A DNA stretch of 64,000 bases, taken from NCBI RefSeq assembly GCF_027409185.1, contig NC_084463.1, positions 51,144,907 through 51,208,906 of the forward strand, given 5' to 3'. The stretch comes from Cynocephalus volans. Taxonomy: Eukaryota > Chordata > Mammalia > Dermoptera > Cynocephalidae. How positions within the stretch are numbered: the first letter of the stretch is position 1; every line of letters starts with the position of its first letter. Under the pieces are notes generated by a model. That model was not told where the DNA came from. It ran no database searches and saw nothing but the letters and a program-made list of their open reading frames with translations. A program made the translations under genes and the position numbers. Below are positions 11,336 through 22,610 of the stretch, one piece after another.

Positions 11336-11508
11336 TTTTTTTTTTTTTTTCAAAAAGATGACCGGTAAGGGGATCTTAACCCCTGACTTGGTGTTGTCAG
11401 CACCATGCTCAGCCAGTGAGCGAACCGGCCATCCGTATATGGGATCCGAACCCGGGGCCTTGGTGTTATCAGCACCGCACTCTCCCGAGTGAGCCACGGG
11501 CCGGCCCA
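11336..11508 (-). mobile_element. tRNA-derived dimeric SINE in L1
   Basis: A full dimer in reverse, with a T-run at its left end. The flanking duplication GAAAATCCATTATCTT is at 11322 and 11509. Confidence 0.92.
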
Positions 11509-11769
11509 GAAAATCCATTATCTTGTATAATGTTGAGTGTGATGCATCAATTTGAGCATCACATATCGCACACAGGTATTGATATTCAACTCTGTGCCCC
11601 ACAGGTATGTACAATCAGTTATCAATAGAAAACAAAATATATATATATTTTGTGTGGGGGGGAAATACCAGTAACATCAGTCTAGCATAGTAGCCATTGT
11701 CAGTGTCCAGTTCAGTGGCATCAAATGCATTCATAATGTTGTGTAACCATCTCCAGAACTTTGGGGACG

Positions 11770-11860
11770 GGGGGGGGGCGGCTGGCGCGTAAGGGGATCT
11801 GAACCCTTGACCTTGGTGCTGTCACCAGCTCTGCCAAGTGAGCTAACCGACGAGGCTCCA
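11770..11860 (-). mobile_element. Degenerate SINE monomer
   Basis: Reverse tRNA-Ile-like body (AAGGGGATCTGAACCCTTGA, then GTGAGCTAACCGACGAGGCT) after a G-run. It lies inside the same minus-strand L1. Confidence 0.65.
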
Positions 11861-12289
11861 GGACATTTTATTTCCCCAAACTGAAACACTGTTCTCGTTG
11901 AACACCAACTCTTCCCTCCCCTCCCCTAGGCCCTGGGACCCACCATTTCATTTTCTCTCTGAACATGACGACTCTAGGGACCTCATATGAGTGGAATCCT
12001 ACAGTATTTGTCTTTTTGTGTTTGGCTTACTGCACTTAGCATGATGTCCTCAAGGCTCCTTTTTAAGGAAGAATAATCTCCCGTTGTATGGATAGACCGT
12101 GTTTTGTTTATCCACTCATCCCTCAGTGGACACTTGGGTTCCTTCCATATCTTGGCAGTTGTGGAACATGGGTGTGCAAATATCTGCCCCGTACTCTGAT
12201 TTCAGTTCCACTGTGTGTATGCCCAAAGTGGAATTGATGGATCATACATTAATTATTTAACTTTTTGAAGAACCACCATACTGTTTTCC

Positions 12290-12548
12290 TAAGAATCTTA
12301 GTTTGCACAGGCTGTTATAACGAAGTGCCACAGACTGGGTGCCTTGAACAACTGACATTTATTTCTCACAGCTCTGGAAGCCAGAAGTCTGAGACCAAGG
12401 TTTTGTCAGGGCTAGTTTCTCCTGAGGCCTCTCTCCTTGGCTTGCAGACGGCTGTGTTCTCCTTGTGTCCTCACAAGGTCGTCCCTCTGTGCATATCTTC
12501 TTCTCATAAGGACACCAGTCCTGTCAGATGCGGGCCCATTCTGAGGTT
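12290..12548 (-). mobile_element. MaLR LTR fragment
   Basis: Reverse MaLR: TTTGCACAGGCTGTTATAAC, CACAGACTGGGTGCCTTGAA, CATTTATTTCTCACAGCTCT. It abuts a second MaLR LTR in the opposite orientation. Confidence 0.75.
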
Positions 12549-12551
12549 AAG

Positions 12552-12960
12552 ACCTGCTGGGGTCTGAATGTTTCCCCCCAAAATTCGTATATTGAAATCC
12601 TCACCCCCAAGGTGATGGAATTAGGAGGTGTGGCCTTTGGGAGGTAATTAGGTCATGAGAGTAGAGCCTGATGAATGAGATTAGTGCCCTTATAAAAGAC
12701 ACCCAGACTGCTCCCTTGCCCCTTCCGCCATGCAAGGACACAGAGAGGGCACCATCTATGAACCAGGAGACAGGCCCTCACTTGACACTAAATCTGCCAT
12801 GCCTTCATCTTAGACTTCCAGCCTCCAGAACTGGGAGTAATAAATTTCTGTTGTTTGTAGGTCACCCAGTCCATGGTACTGTGTTATGGCAGCCAAACTG
12901 CAGACAGGGCTTCAACCTGTGATGTTGCTTGGACACAATTCAGCCCATACACTAAGCATA
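12552..12960 (+). mobile_element. MaLR (MLT1-like) LTR
   Basis: GGGGTCTGAATGTTTCCCCC, TTAGGAGGTGTGGCCTTTGG, AGTAATAAATTTCTGTTGTT. Direct orientation. Confidence 0.82.
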
Positions 12961-14544
12961 ATTTTTAAACTATGGTTTCCCCACTAGCTACTGTCCCCAA
13001 TTTTTGTCTGCCTTTTTAGGGAAACTTTGAAAGAGCCTGTGAGCTGTCTGTCCCTGATACCTCGCTTCCTACTCCCTCTTAAACCCACACCTGCTCCCCT
13101 AAGAAAACTCCTGCCAAGGCTGAAGCTGAGGCAATGGATTAGACATGGCCATAAACAGCCTTGCCACTGAGGCCTGGGTTCCAAGTCGCCCACTGCCCTC
13201 CTGCCCTGGTCTGCTGAGGAGAGCCTTCTGGGAGCAGCATGTGAACCAGGGCCGTGGGCAAAGCCACATGCAGCCACACGGGGTCCCAGTGCAAGAGAAC
13301 CACCCTGAGCCCAAGCGCCAGAGCCACATCAGTAAATAAAGTGGTGTTGTCTGCCAGTACGTTTTGGGCGACCAAAGACCTCCACATGGCTAAAACCCAG
13401 TGGGGAGTCCTCTTTCCTGGGCCCTTTGGCTGCACCTGATACTTGTCCTTCTGTCTTCCCTGGCTTCCAGGAGGTTTTCCTCCCACCTCACCAGCTGCTC
13501 CTTAGGGTCTCCTTGGTGACTTCTGTCGAACCTCTTCATGTGGTGTCGCCAAACAGTACCCTGAGGGGAGACGGTGGGAAATGAAGAGAGACATGTATGG
13601 GATCAGGGGGACCTTTTCAGGCTGCTGACCTGTAAGGCATCCTAGTTTATTTTACATTTCTTTTCATAAGCCAGTGAAAATAAATCGTACTGATTAAATC
13701 TGTTATGTCTGGTACCAAGTTATCTATAGAACATTTTCAGCTGCACTTGAAGATTCATAGCTGACTTCTTATCAACAAAGGAAGAACATAAGTTTCTTAT
13801 TTACAAAGCTTCCAGGTCCTGGGTTCACTCAAAGGTCAGACCTCAAGGGGAGGGAGAAGGGGGAAGTAGGCAAAAGGGATGCCAGCCTTGCTGACCCAAT
13901 CCCTAGAATAGCAAGGATGGTGTCAGCTTGCTTGTTCAGTACCCCACGATGTGAGGGCTCCCCATCCCTCACTCTCACAAATCTCATCCAGCGATGCAGC
14001 TTTCCATACTATCTATGCACCGATGACTCCAAATGGAAGTCTGGTCCACGTGTCCTCCCCAAGTTCCAGACCCCTGTCTGGCACCCCATTGCATGTCTGA
14101 TGCCTCGATCTTTTCATGTTCAAGGATGAACCCCGCATCTCTCCCGAGCCCCTGGCTCTCTGTGGGCAGCAACTCTCCCTCTCCTGTGCTCAGCACAAAG
14201 CCCTGTGTGGTCCTTCAGGTCAGAGCTACCCTCTCCTCACCATCAGAGCTGCTGCCACCGCCTAGGGTGACCCTTCATCACATGTGGACTGGACTGCTCC
14301 CCAGTCTCCCCTGTGCTCACCCCCGTCCCCACTCCCCGGATAACTCAGAGCCCTGCTGAAAGCCCCACAGCATCAGACGCAACTCTGCCCCTGTTCCTGG
14401 TCTCTGTCCCCCACCCCCCAGCCACAGGAGACACCCCCATCCCCAACAGCCACACAACTAACCCCCTAATTCCTCCAAGTTCAGGCCCAGAGGCCACCTC
14501 CCAACAAACCTGGCTCTGACCACCTATTAACCACTTATGTATGG
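12961..14544. other. Intergenic between IBA57 and GJC2
   Basis: No gene, RNA or clear repeat recognised. Confidence 0.45.
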
Positions 14545-14905
14545 TGTCTTAGTCCACGTGGGCTGCTATAACACAATGCCATAGCCTGGGCAGCTTGTCT
14601 GTAACAGAAATTTATTTCCCACAGTTCTGAAGGCTGGAAGTCCAAGATCAAGGCGTAGCAGATTTGGTGTGTGGCGAGGCCACTTCCTGGTTCGCAGACG
14701 GTGCCTTGTCACGGGGTCCTCACGTGGTGGAAGAGGCAAGGCATTTCTCTGGGTCCTTTTATGAGGGCACCAGACCCATCCCTGAGGCTCCATGCTTGTG
14801 ACCTCATCACCTCCCAAAGGCCCCACGTCCTAACCCCATCACCTTGGGGAGAGGGTTTCAACGTAAGAAATTGGGGGGGGAGGAGCACCAACGTTCAGCC
14901 CATAG
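14545..14905 (-). mobile_element. MaLR LTR
   Basis: Reverse MaLR: GTCTTAGTCCACGTGGGCTG, AGAAATTTATTTCCCACAGT, and CCTCATCACCTCCCAAAGGC near the right end. Confidence 0.8.
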
Positions 14906-15290
14906 CGCGTGCATTTTTCCTACGTCTTATTTTGACATTTCCCAACCTACAGAAACTGTGAAGGGGTAATACAATGAACGGCTGGCCCTGTGGCATTCAC
15001 CTAGATTCACCCATGTCCTTTTGCCACCTCTGCCTTATCCATCCGTCTGTCTTTTTCTTCATTTTTGCTGGACCATTGGGATGTCAGCTGTAGATAGCAG
15101 ACACCGTGTCCCTGAGTGTCTCCCAGAGCAGGCCCCATCCTGCCCACAGCTCCTCACCCTCCCTATCAAGGTGATATGCCCAGACCCCATCCTTCTTCAA
15201 TCACATCCTTGGTAACTGCCCCTTTTTTCCAGCTAGGGTCCCACATGGCATGTGGCTGTCACCGTCACATCCCCTTAGTCTTTAATGTGG
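14905..15290 (-). mobile_element. Old LINE-like fragment
   Basis: TTATTTTGACATTTCCCAAC, then CACCTAGATTCACCCATGTC, then TATCCATCCGTCTGTC, resemble the reverse of an old L1/L2 3' part. Family and limits are uncertain. Confidence 0.4.
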
Positions 15291-15687
15291 GACACCAAAC
15301 CCACCCCAACTTGCCATGGAACCTGGGCCTGTCCTCCTGCAGAACGTCCTCTGAGGACTTGGCATTGTTACCACATAGCTGAACTCAGAGTGGACAATCG
15401 TGGCAGGATCCACATGCCAGTGGAGCCATGTCCACTCACTACTTCCTCAGGGAGTGGTGTCCCTGTGCCCCCCTGTGGATGATTGGACCTCATTTCTTCG
15501 ATTCCATTTGGGGGGGCCTCCCACCATAAAGGGGCCTCTCCCCTGTCACAGGTGACCCATCTGCAAGACAGCCCTGACAGCCTTTCCCCCAGTGGACTTA
15601 GTGCCTGACCGCCATTGTCCAGGCTGTCCTTGTCTTGCTGTGCTCCCAGGGCTTCTGTGCCCTATTCTCCTCCCTATGGCCCTTGAC

Positions 15688-15798
15688 TCCTTTTTTTCCT
15701 TTTGTCTTGGTTTTGGCAGCTGGCCAGTTCAGGGATCCAGACACGTGACCTTGGTGTTATAAGGCTGTGCTTGGCTAACGGGCCAGCTCAGCTCGACT
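15688..15798 (-). mobile_element. SINE monomer
   Basis: Reverse monomer: T-rich tail, TTTTGGCAGCTGGCCAGTTC, then CCTTGGTGTTATAAGGCTG, ending GGCCAGCTCAGC. Confidence 0.75.
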
Positions 15799-17365
15799 CC
15801 TAACCCAATGCACGAAAGTCTCTACTTGTTCAAAACACCCTTTGTTTATGGCCCAGAGCTCCAAGCAAGCAGAAATCTTTGGGTAGCTGTTAGAGAAAAA
15901 ATTACTCAATGATGCTTGTGAAATCACGGCAGGGAGGACTTTCTTCGGCACATTGCTGTAGGCATAGGGCTCGGTGCAACAAGGTTTTGCAACAAAGGAG
16001 AGAGACTGGGCTGAATTCTGAATACAGCATGGGCAAGAGGGGATTTATAGCCAAGGAGCAGAGCAGAGGGACGGGGGTGGTCCGTGGAGGGAAAATTTCT
16101 AAGAGCGGACATCAGGATGTGAGGGGGATTCTGGTTAAACCAGCCTAACAGGATTCTTGCTGCAGACAGGCCAAGGTGACCAGACATCACCTGGGGGATG
16201 GGGGGGTGGTAAGGAGCTGATCAGATATAGAGGGTGGTCAGATAGCAAGGGTGGGGGATTCTTGCTAAACTGACTTAACAAGGTTCTTGCTAAATCTGTA
16301 TTTTACAAGGATGTGCACAGATGGGCCTAGGAAAGGTTCAGGAGCCATACTCAAGCTTGGCCCAGCAGAGCATCACTATCACAGCTCACTGCCATGTCCC
16401 TTCGCCTAGGAGGGCAGTGCCCAGCACACATGAGGCCAATTCGGTTAACACTGGGCGAATCAGTGAGTTTCCATCCCAGGCGCCTCTCCACAGAAGGGGC
16501 CCGTGTGAGCACTTGATCACGTCATGGGTGCAGTGTAATGAGACCCCAGCCCCTGGACTTGGCTTCAAAGCCCGTCCCATCCACCCGTCCCTCTGGCTGC
16601 AGTCTCCTCACCCTTGAACTCATACTTGTCCTTCAGAACCCTTCTCAGGGCCTGCTGTGTCTGCCCCAAAACCCTTTAAGGCCCTGAATCCCTCCCAGCT
16701 GGACCTGGCGAGTGATGGGGCAGAGCCCGGGCTGCCGGTGTGGTGAAGGGCATGGAGTAGCCCAGCGGGAACCCCTGAGGTCCCTGAGTCCTCAGTCTCC
16801 CTCCAACTGGCTGGCTTCCTCGTTGAGGCTAGCCGGGCCTGGAATTGCTCCCTGGCTTCTGGCCACTGGCCGGCCATCCTTTCCTCTGCCCCGACCTGGC
16901 ATTCCTGAGGGTGGTCTGGCACCTCCCTGCCAGCAGCAGGGAGGGCGGAGCGGAAACCGGCCAAGACAACACCCGGTGGGGGACAACACCTCAGGGTGGG
17001 GGCGCGTGCCTCCAACCTCACGTCAGCCCATTCCAAGGCCAGCAGAGGAATTTGCTTCCCACCCATGCGCCAGCAGGAAGGGTGCGCAGCCGACCCGCTG
17101 CCCCAGGCCCCCGGCCACTCCGACCGCTCCCTTCTGGCCTCCTAATCCCTCGTGCCAAGCTTGCCACACGGGCTGTTGAAATGCAGAATGAACCCAAATG
17201 AAATGAAATGGAACATTCGGCTCCTGAGTTGCATGGGCCACATTCCAAAAGCCAGAGCCAGTTCTGGCCCGTGTCTCCAGGCCATCTCGTCTGGGAAGCC
17301 GCCTCGGATCCTCTGCACCAGCCTGGCCAGCTCAACACCCAGCATTCCCCCATATGTGTTTTTTG
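15799..17365. other. Intergenic
   Basis: 15890-16320 is probably an old interspersed repeat (GATTCTTGCTAAACTGACTT recurs as GATTCTTGCTGCAGACAGG). The rest is unique and GC-rich; no gene seen. Confidence 0.4.
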
Positions 17366-17583
17366 TTTTTCTTTAAGGAGCTAAGTGACCATGAAGTGCT
17401 AGGTTTAGTAGTTGTAGGGTTTAGCCTCTGGGAGTGGGGAAGAGACTACGGCATCTTAGATACTGCGCCATGCACAGGTGGGAGATGATAGCCGGGTTAG
17501 GGGCTTGGGCCTGAGATGGTTGCTGTGTCCAGACTGTCAAGGAGGTGGTCTTGGAGGTAGGTCCAGTGGATGGCATGGAGGTT
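17366..17583 (-). repeat. Unassigned poly(A)-type repeat, copy 1
   Basis: About 220 bp with a T-rich left end, so it reads as a retrotransposed sequence on the minus strand. Shares ATGAAGTGCTAGGTTTAGT, ATCTTAGATAC, CATGCACAGGTGGG and CTTGGAGGTAGG with copy 2 at 18236-18464. Family not recognised. Confidence 0.65.
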
Positions 17584-18235
17584 GTGACTGCTATTCCCCT
17601 TCCTAGTGGCGAGGGCACTGCAGCCTGGCCCCCGGAGGCTGCGGGTAACGGAGGGCCCCATGCTGGCCTCAGTGGCCAGCTGCAGCCAGATCCCATTGCC
17701 AGAGACATTCTCTGAGGCCGCAGGTCCTGGACCATCAGGAGGGGTGGGGAGCTGGAAAATTGGCCGGGCCTGGGGTTCCAGCCCCTACTTCCCAGCCGCT
17801 GCTGGGGGGTGGCAGTGGTTTCCTGTTATTCTCTCCTTATGGCTTCCTCCCTTCCCAAAGGAAGGAGAAGGAAGCTGCCCCCGTTCTGGTGGGGTCTCTG
17901 CACATCATCATATCCCCTCCCCACCCCCGTAGCCCTCCACGGACCTCCATGAGCAGCCGCCGATTTGGCTGAGGACATGGGAACGGATGGAGATGCAAGG
18001 GGAAAGCCATTCCCATCTGATCCTGCTTCAATACCGTCCCCAGCCCTGGCTCTGCCCCACCGTGGACAAGGCCCCACCCATCCCTTGCAGACCACCGGCC
18101 TGCCCCAGAGCTCAGAAGGGGACAGAAGAGGAAAAGGGGTCACGGTGACTGCCAAAGGTCGGTCAGCAGTGCCCAGGATCAGCTCGCCACCCTTGTGGCC
18201 ATCCCTGGTCGGTGGGGAAACTGAGGCACGAAGTT

Positions 18236-18464
18236 TTTTTTTTTTTTTTTTTTAAGTAAAGTGACTATGAAGTGCTAGGTTTAGTGGTTGCTGGGTTCAA
18301 CCTGTGTGATTCAGTAGACTTGAGTATCTTAGATACCACATCATGCACAGGTGGGGGATGACAACCTGGGTAGGGGCTTGGGGCTTGTGCCTGAGATTGA
18401 TGGCTGTGTCCAAACTGTCAAGAAGTGGGTCTTGGAGGTAGGACCAGAGGATGTTGTGGAGGTT
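18236..18464 (-). repeat. Unassigned poly(A)-type repeat, copy 2
   Basis: Same orientation as copy 1, 870 bp away, with a clean T-run at its left edge. Unlike tRNA, 7SL or 5S SINEs. Could be an L1 3' end or a processed transcript. Confidence 0.65.
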
Positions 18465-18657
18465 CGGGCTCACCTAGCACAGCCAGGGACACTCCCGTTG
18501 GGAAGACATGACAACAGAACCTAGGTCTCCACCATAAAACACTCATGGAGCGGTCAGGACCCTGATGGCCCACCTAAACCCCCAGTCTCTGAGAAGGGAG
18601 GCCTGTCCCTTAGCCTCCCTTCTCCCCTGGTAATCAAGCTTTTGGTTGGACATATGC

Positions 18658-19035
18658 CTTCTAATATGGGCAGAATTCTACTCCCCCAAAATTCACATGT
18701 TGAATTTTGTCCTCACACCAAGGACCTCAGAATGTGACTGTATTTGGAGACAGTGTCTATAAAAGGTGATTAAGGTAAATTGAAGTCATTAGGGTGGGCC
18801 CTAATCCAATCTAACTGGTGTCCTTATAAGAAGAGGAGATTAAGACACATGCACAGAGGGATGACCATGTGAGGACACGGAGAAGACACCATCTGCAGCC
18901 AAGGAGATGGGCTTCAGGAGAAATCAACCCTGCCCACACCTGGATCCAAGACTTCCAGCCTCCGGAACCACGAGAAATAAATGTCTGCTGTTTAAGGCAC
19001 CCAGGGTGTTGTGCATTGTTATGGCAGCCTGAGCA
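18658..19035 (+). mobile_element. MaLR (MLT1-like) LTR
   Basis: GGGCAGAATTCTACTCCCCC, GGTGTCCTTATAAGAAGAGG, ACTTCCAGCCTCCGGAACCA, then AATAAATGTCTGCTG. Confidence 0.82.
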
Positions 19036-19124
19036 CATTGAGATACCTTCCAAAACAGAGGCCCCACTTGCGGCTTCCCTTGCAGTGGGGGGCGCTTTAG
19101 CAGGCTCTGGCTGATGGGGTGGGT

Positions 19125-19480
19125 TTGACTCACAGTTCACCAGAGAAACAGAACTAATAGAAATGTAGATACTATATGCTATATTCTGTATCTCTGTGTC
19201 TATCTCTATATGCAAAGACTGAGTTTTCCCACAAAAGACACATTTCTACCTTTGGTCTGCCCATGATGGTTAATTTTGTGTCCACTTGGCTGGGCCAGCA
19301 CAGACATCTTGCCAAATATTATTCTGATGTGTCTGGGAGGGTGCTTCTGAATGAGATTAGCATTTGAGCCAGTAGACTGCGTCACGCAGATGGCCCTCCC
19401 TGATGTGGGTGGGCCTCGTCCACCAAGTGAAGGCCAGAATTGAACAAAAAGGGGGGGGAGGGTGGCCACACCCAGTTGCC
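19125..19480. mobile_element. MLT2/ERVL-like LTR pieces
   Basis: ATGGTTAATTTTGTGTCCAC, then GGGTGGGCCTCGTCCACCAA, match an ERVL-type LTR on the plus strand. The preceding CCAGAGAAACAGAACTAATA reads like the end of such an LTR in reverse. Confidence 0.5.
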
Positions 19481-20380
19481 AAGTGAGGCAGAAACCCCAC
19501 CGCCGCCACCACAGAGCCCCAGCCTCCCCAGTGTGGCACCCTCAGCGGCACAGCCTGGAACCCGGAGGTGGCCCATAGCGCAGAGCCCTCCTGTCTGGGC
19601 TCTGGGCTGGGTTTGCTTTCTCTCCCTAAGGCTCCATTTCTGGTCTTTCCATTCATGACTTCCTGGGGCTGGGCTCACCTGGGGTCAGGGCTTACCTGGG
19701 GCTGGGGGTCAGCTAGGCAGGCCCCAGAAAGGAGAGGGCCTCAGCCTACAGTTGGCATGGGACCAGAGTCAGGCTGAGGTTAGACTTGGGCTTAGCCAGG
19801 GCTTGGGTCCCCGTCCTCGGACACCAAAGAAAGAGGGGTTTACAGGCCAGAAGATGCTGCAAGGGCTGCCCCAGGCTTCAGGGAGGTGGGGAAGGAGCTG
19901 GGTCACCAGATGTCTGCCCCCAGGTGGCAGCAGCTGGTCTGCCCCTACCGTGCCCACCTCACCAAAACCACCCTGCAGGCTCTGGCCGTGTCCTAATAAC
20001 AGCAGGGCCTGAGACGGACTGCTCTCAGTCCTCTGAGCTGCAGACTGACCTTGGGCTCTGAGCATCCGGCCTGACTGTGTTCTTTGTTTCTCACCATCTG
20101 TGAGCTCTGCTGAGCCCATACCCCGTCCCAGCCCACTGCCTGGCACCAGGCAACACCTGCACGTGTCTGATGAGCTACAGGGGATTAATGGGCACTGTGT
20201 TCCCCGCCTGACCCTGGGGAGGGGTGTCCTCTCCCAGGCAGCCCAGAGTCTCCCCCAGCAGCTAGTGATGAACACGTGCACACACATGCATGCACTCACA
20301 CATGGACGCACCCGCACACCGTACACGCATTCTTGCATAGCCACACACGCGTGCACACATGGTTATAAACAAACATTAAT
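19481..20380. other. Intergenic, just past the GJC2 3' end
   Basis: GC-rich unique DNA; frames of up to 195 codons without recognisable domains. Confidence 0.45.
20270..20360. repeat. CA-rich low-complexity tract in the GJC2 3' UTR
   Basis: ACACACATGCATGCACTCAC-like alternating purine-pyrimidine sequence just beyond the poly(A) signal. Confidence 0.7.
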
Positions 20381-20386
20381 TTTATT
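20381..20386 (-). terminator. GJC2 poly(A) signal AATAAA
   Basis: Minus-strand AATAAA lies about 875 nt past the GJC2 stop and is followed by a TG-rich stretch (TGTTTGTTTATAACCATGTG), a good downstream element. The implied 3' UTR is 21260 to about 20365. Confidence 0.6.
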
Positions 20387-21260
20387 TTACTCCCTTTGGA
20401 GGCTGTCTGAATTACGGAGGAGGGCAGAGAGGCTGTGGGACCCTGGAACCTCCTGTCCCCAGCATGGCCAAAGCTGCAGCCCCTGACCAGCACCTTGTCG
20501 GTCCAAGCTGCAAGGCACCGTCGACATCTTTGCAGAATTTCAAGTATGTCCCAGAGAAAGCTCAGCGGTGGGGTGGTCCTGGCCACCCCAGGCTCCCTCC
20601 AAGCTTCAGCCCTCAGTCTATCTCAGGCAGGGAGCTGGGAAGGGGTGCAGACCAGGGCTGGGCACAGGGGCATCTGCCCGTCCCCAGACTCCCTTGGTTT
20701 CCCCTTCTGTGCAGGAAGACCTGGGATTGCCCCTAGCCCTGCAGAAACCAGGGCTCGGAGGCTGCGGGTGCTGGAAAAGGAGCCCATTTGCTGTTGCAGG
20801 GAGTGGGGACAAGCACAGCCACCCCCACGCCCAGGCCGGGCATCCCCAGGCGTCCCACATGGGCTGCTGCAGGGGATCCCAGAGGGAGGGGGCCCTTCCC
20901 AGCGGGGGCATCCCCAAGGGTCCATCTGTCTCAGGATGGCCCTGACGGGGGAGTCATTGCGCCAACCTGAGCCCCGCCCTTCCCTTGGGGGTCACAGACC
21001 AGAGATGGTGACCCTCGATAGCTGTCACGCTACCTCCTCCCCACCCCACCTTAGCCCAGGAGGTGCCCAAGCCAAGGCCTCCCTAACGCTTTTGGCCCCT
21101 CCTCCGTCCGGTCCCTGCCGACGGAACGAAGAACGCTACCACTCGGGTCTGCGTGAGGCCAATGGCTGAGAAAGCGCAGCAGATTTCCACTGCAGCCCAG
21201 GTCTTCCAGCCCTCAGCCCTTTTCCAGGGCTCCCGCCCAGTGCCCCTGGGCCCCCGGCCC

Positions 21261-22577
21261 TCAGATCCACACGGTGGTCTTCACCTCCCTGCTGCTAGCG
21301 CTACCCTTCTCCGAGCCAGCCCTGGGCTTGGCGCCCGGCCGCTCCTGCGCCCCCGGCCGGCCCTGCTCCCCGACGGTGCCCCCCGAGGTGGCGCTGCCCG
21401 ACCCGGAGGCGGCGGCGGCGGCGCCGGCCCCGGAGGCGGCCCGGGAGGCCGCGGGGAGCCCGGGGCACGGCGGGCTGTCCCGGTCCCCGGCCGCAGCCCC
21501 GTTGCGCAGCGCCTGCAGGGCCAGGTTGGCCAGGTTCTGGTCGTGGGCGCGCGCGCGCTCGGCCGCGCGCACCACCAGGCTGTAGTCCGGCGGGCAGGCC
21601 AGGCCGGCGGCCACGGCGGGGAAGGCACAGGGCGGGGGCCGCGGCGCGGGGGCCGGGCCGGGGAGCGGGGGGCCGCGGCGCGCGCGCACGGCGTCCTGCG
21701 CGCTGCCCAGGCCCAGGTGCGCCATCTCGCAGAGGTTGAGCAGCAGGCACAGGCAGCTGACCACGTACATCACCAGCAGGAAGACCGTCTTCTCGGTGGG
21801 CCGGGACACGAAGCAGTCGACCACGTGCGGGCAGGGCTGGCGGCTGCAGGCGAAGAAGGGCCGGACCTCGAAGCCGTACAGCAGGTACTGGCCCACCAGG
21901 AAGGCCACCTCGAAGGCCGCCCGCGCCACCAGCTGGGCGACGTACACGCGCATCAGGCCCTCGCGCTGGATGCGCCGCCGCCCGTCGTGCTGCGCGCCTG
22001 CGCTGGGCGTCCCCGACGCCTGCGGGGCCGCGCCGGACCCCTTGGCCTGCTCCGCCGCCTCGTCCTCCGCGTCCTCGCCCGCGCCCTCGGCCGCCCCTGG
22101 CTCCTCCTCCTCCTCGCCCAGGCCCAGCATGGGCTCCTCCTCGCCCAGGTCGGCAGGCTCGGGCCAGCCGGAGTGAGGCGGCGGCGGGGACGGCAGGTGC
22201 GCGCGCGGCGCGCGGCGGGGACCGGGGCAGCGGCGGAGGGCGCGGCGCCGCTCCCGCTCGGAGGCGCGGGCCAGGCGGTGGACGGCGTAGCCCAGATACA
22301 TGACGGAGGGCGTGGAGATAACCACGATCTGGAAGACCCAGAAACGCACGTGGGACAGGGGCGCGAAGGCGTCGTAGCAGACGTTGTCGCAGCCCGGCTG
22401 CCGCGTGTTGCACGTGAACTTGGCCTGCTCGTCCGAGTAGATGGACTCGCCGCCCACGGCCGTCAGCACGATGCGGAAGACCACCAGCACGGTGAGCCAC
22501 ACTTTGCCCACGAAGGTGGAGTGGTTGTGGATCTCCTCCAGCAGCCGCGTCAGGAAGCTCCAGCTCATGTTGGTCAT
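21261..22577 (-). CDS. GJC2: GJC2, gap junction protein gamma 2 (connexin-47)
   Basis: A single open frame of 438 residues in one exon, as usual for connexins; human connexin-47 is 439. The N terminus [20 protein letters not shown] is typical; ATGs at codons 1 and 4 are both possible starts. Four membrane segments lie near residues 23-42, 78-98, 209-232 and 264-284. Extracellular loop 1 has Cys 56, 63 and 67 (C-X6-C-X3-C). Loop 2 has Cys 244, 249 and 255 (C-X4-C-X5-C), the connexin pattern. The cytoplasmic loop (about 100-208) is long and rich in Glu/Ala/Gly. The tail is rich in Gly/Ser/Ala and ends in TTVWI, a possible PDZ ligand. Known role: hemichannels of oligodendrocytes coupling mainly to astrocyte Cx43; human mutations cause Pelizaeus-Merzbacher-like disease. 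The ORF is CpG-rich, so antisense frames stay open by composition. Confidence 0.97.
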   Translation of the reverse strand: MTNMSWSFLTRLLEEIHNHSTFVGKVWLTVLVVFRIVLTAVGGESIYSDEQAKFTCNTRQPGCDNVCYDAFAPLSHVRFWVFQIVVISTPSVMYLGYAVHRLARASERERRRALRRCPGPRRAPRAHLPSPPPPHSGWPEPADLGEEEPMLGLGEEEEEPGAAEGAGEDAEDEAAEQAKGSGAAPQASGTPSAGAQHDGRRRIQREGLMRVYVAQLVARAAFEVAFLVGQYLLYGFEVRPFFACSRQPCPHVVDCFVSRPTEKTVFLLVMYVVSCLCLLLNLCEMAHLGLGSAQDAVRARRGPPLPGPAPAPRPPPCAFPAVAAGLACPPDYSLVVRAAERARAHDQNLANLALQALRNGAAAGDRDSPPCPGLPAASRAASGAGAAAAASGSGSATSGGTVGEQGRPGAQERPGAKPRAGSEKGSASSREVKTTVWI

Positions 22578-22610
22578 AGGGGCGGCCGGCAGGACCTGCG
22601 GGAGTGGGCG
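21280..22610. other. CpG-rich coding exon of GJC2
   Basis: Very high C+G with many CpGs throughout the connexin-47 coding exon; this is an intragenic CpG island. The 512-residue plus-strand frame (21153-22691) and a 399-residue alternative minus frame are by-products of the composition. Confidence 0.85.
22578..22595 (-). other. GJC2: GJC2 exon 2 5' UTR and splice acceptor
   Basis: Minus-strand sequence upstream of the ATG has a pyrimidine-rich acceptor ending CCGCAG (through 22596), leaving 18 nt of 5' UTR in the coding exon. This fits the known two-exon GJC2 structure with a distant non-coding first exon. Confidence 0.6.

Larger units (their letters stand above)
11115..12290 (-). mobile_element. 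Old L1 3' UTR fragment, split by two SINEs
   Basis: Reverse L1 phrases: TATTGTGGTAAATACACATA, GACTCTAGGGACCTCATATG, ACTTAGCATGATGTCCTCAA and TATGGATAGACCGTGTTTTG. Confidence 0.75.

Noticed and set aside
21301-22500. 399-codon alternative minus-strand ORF in GJC2
   Set aside because: A second frame on the same strand kept open by GC content; the connexin frame is clearly the real one.
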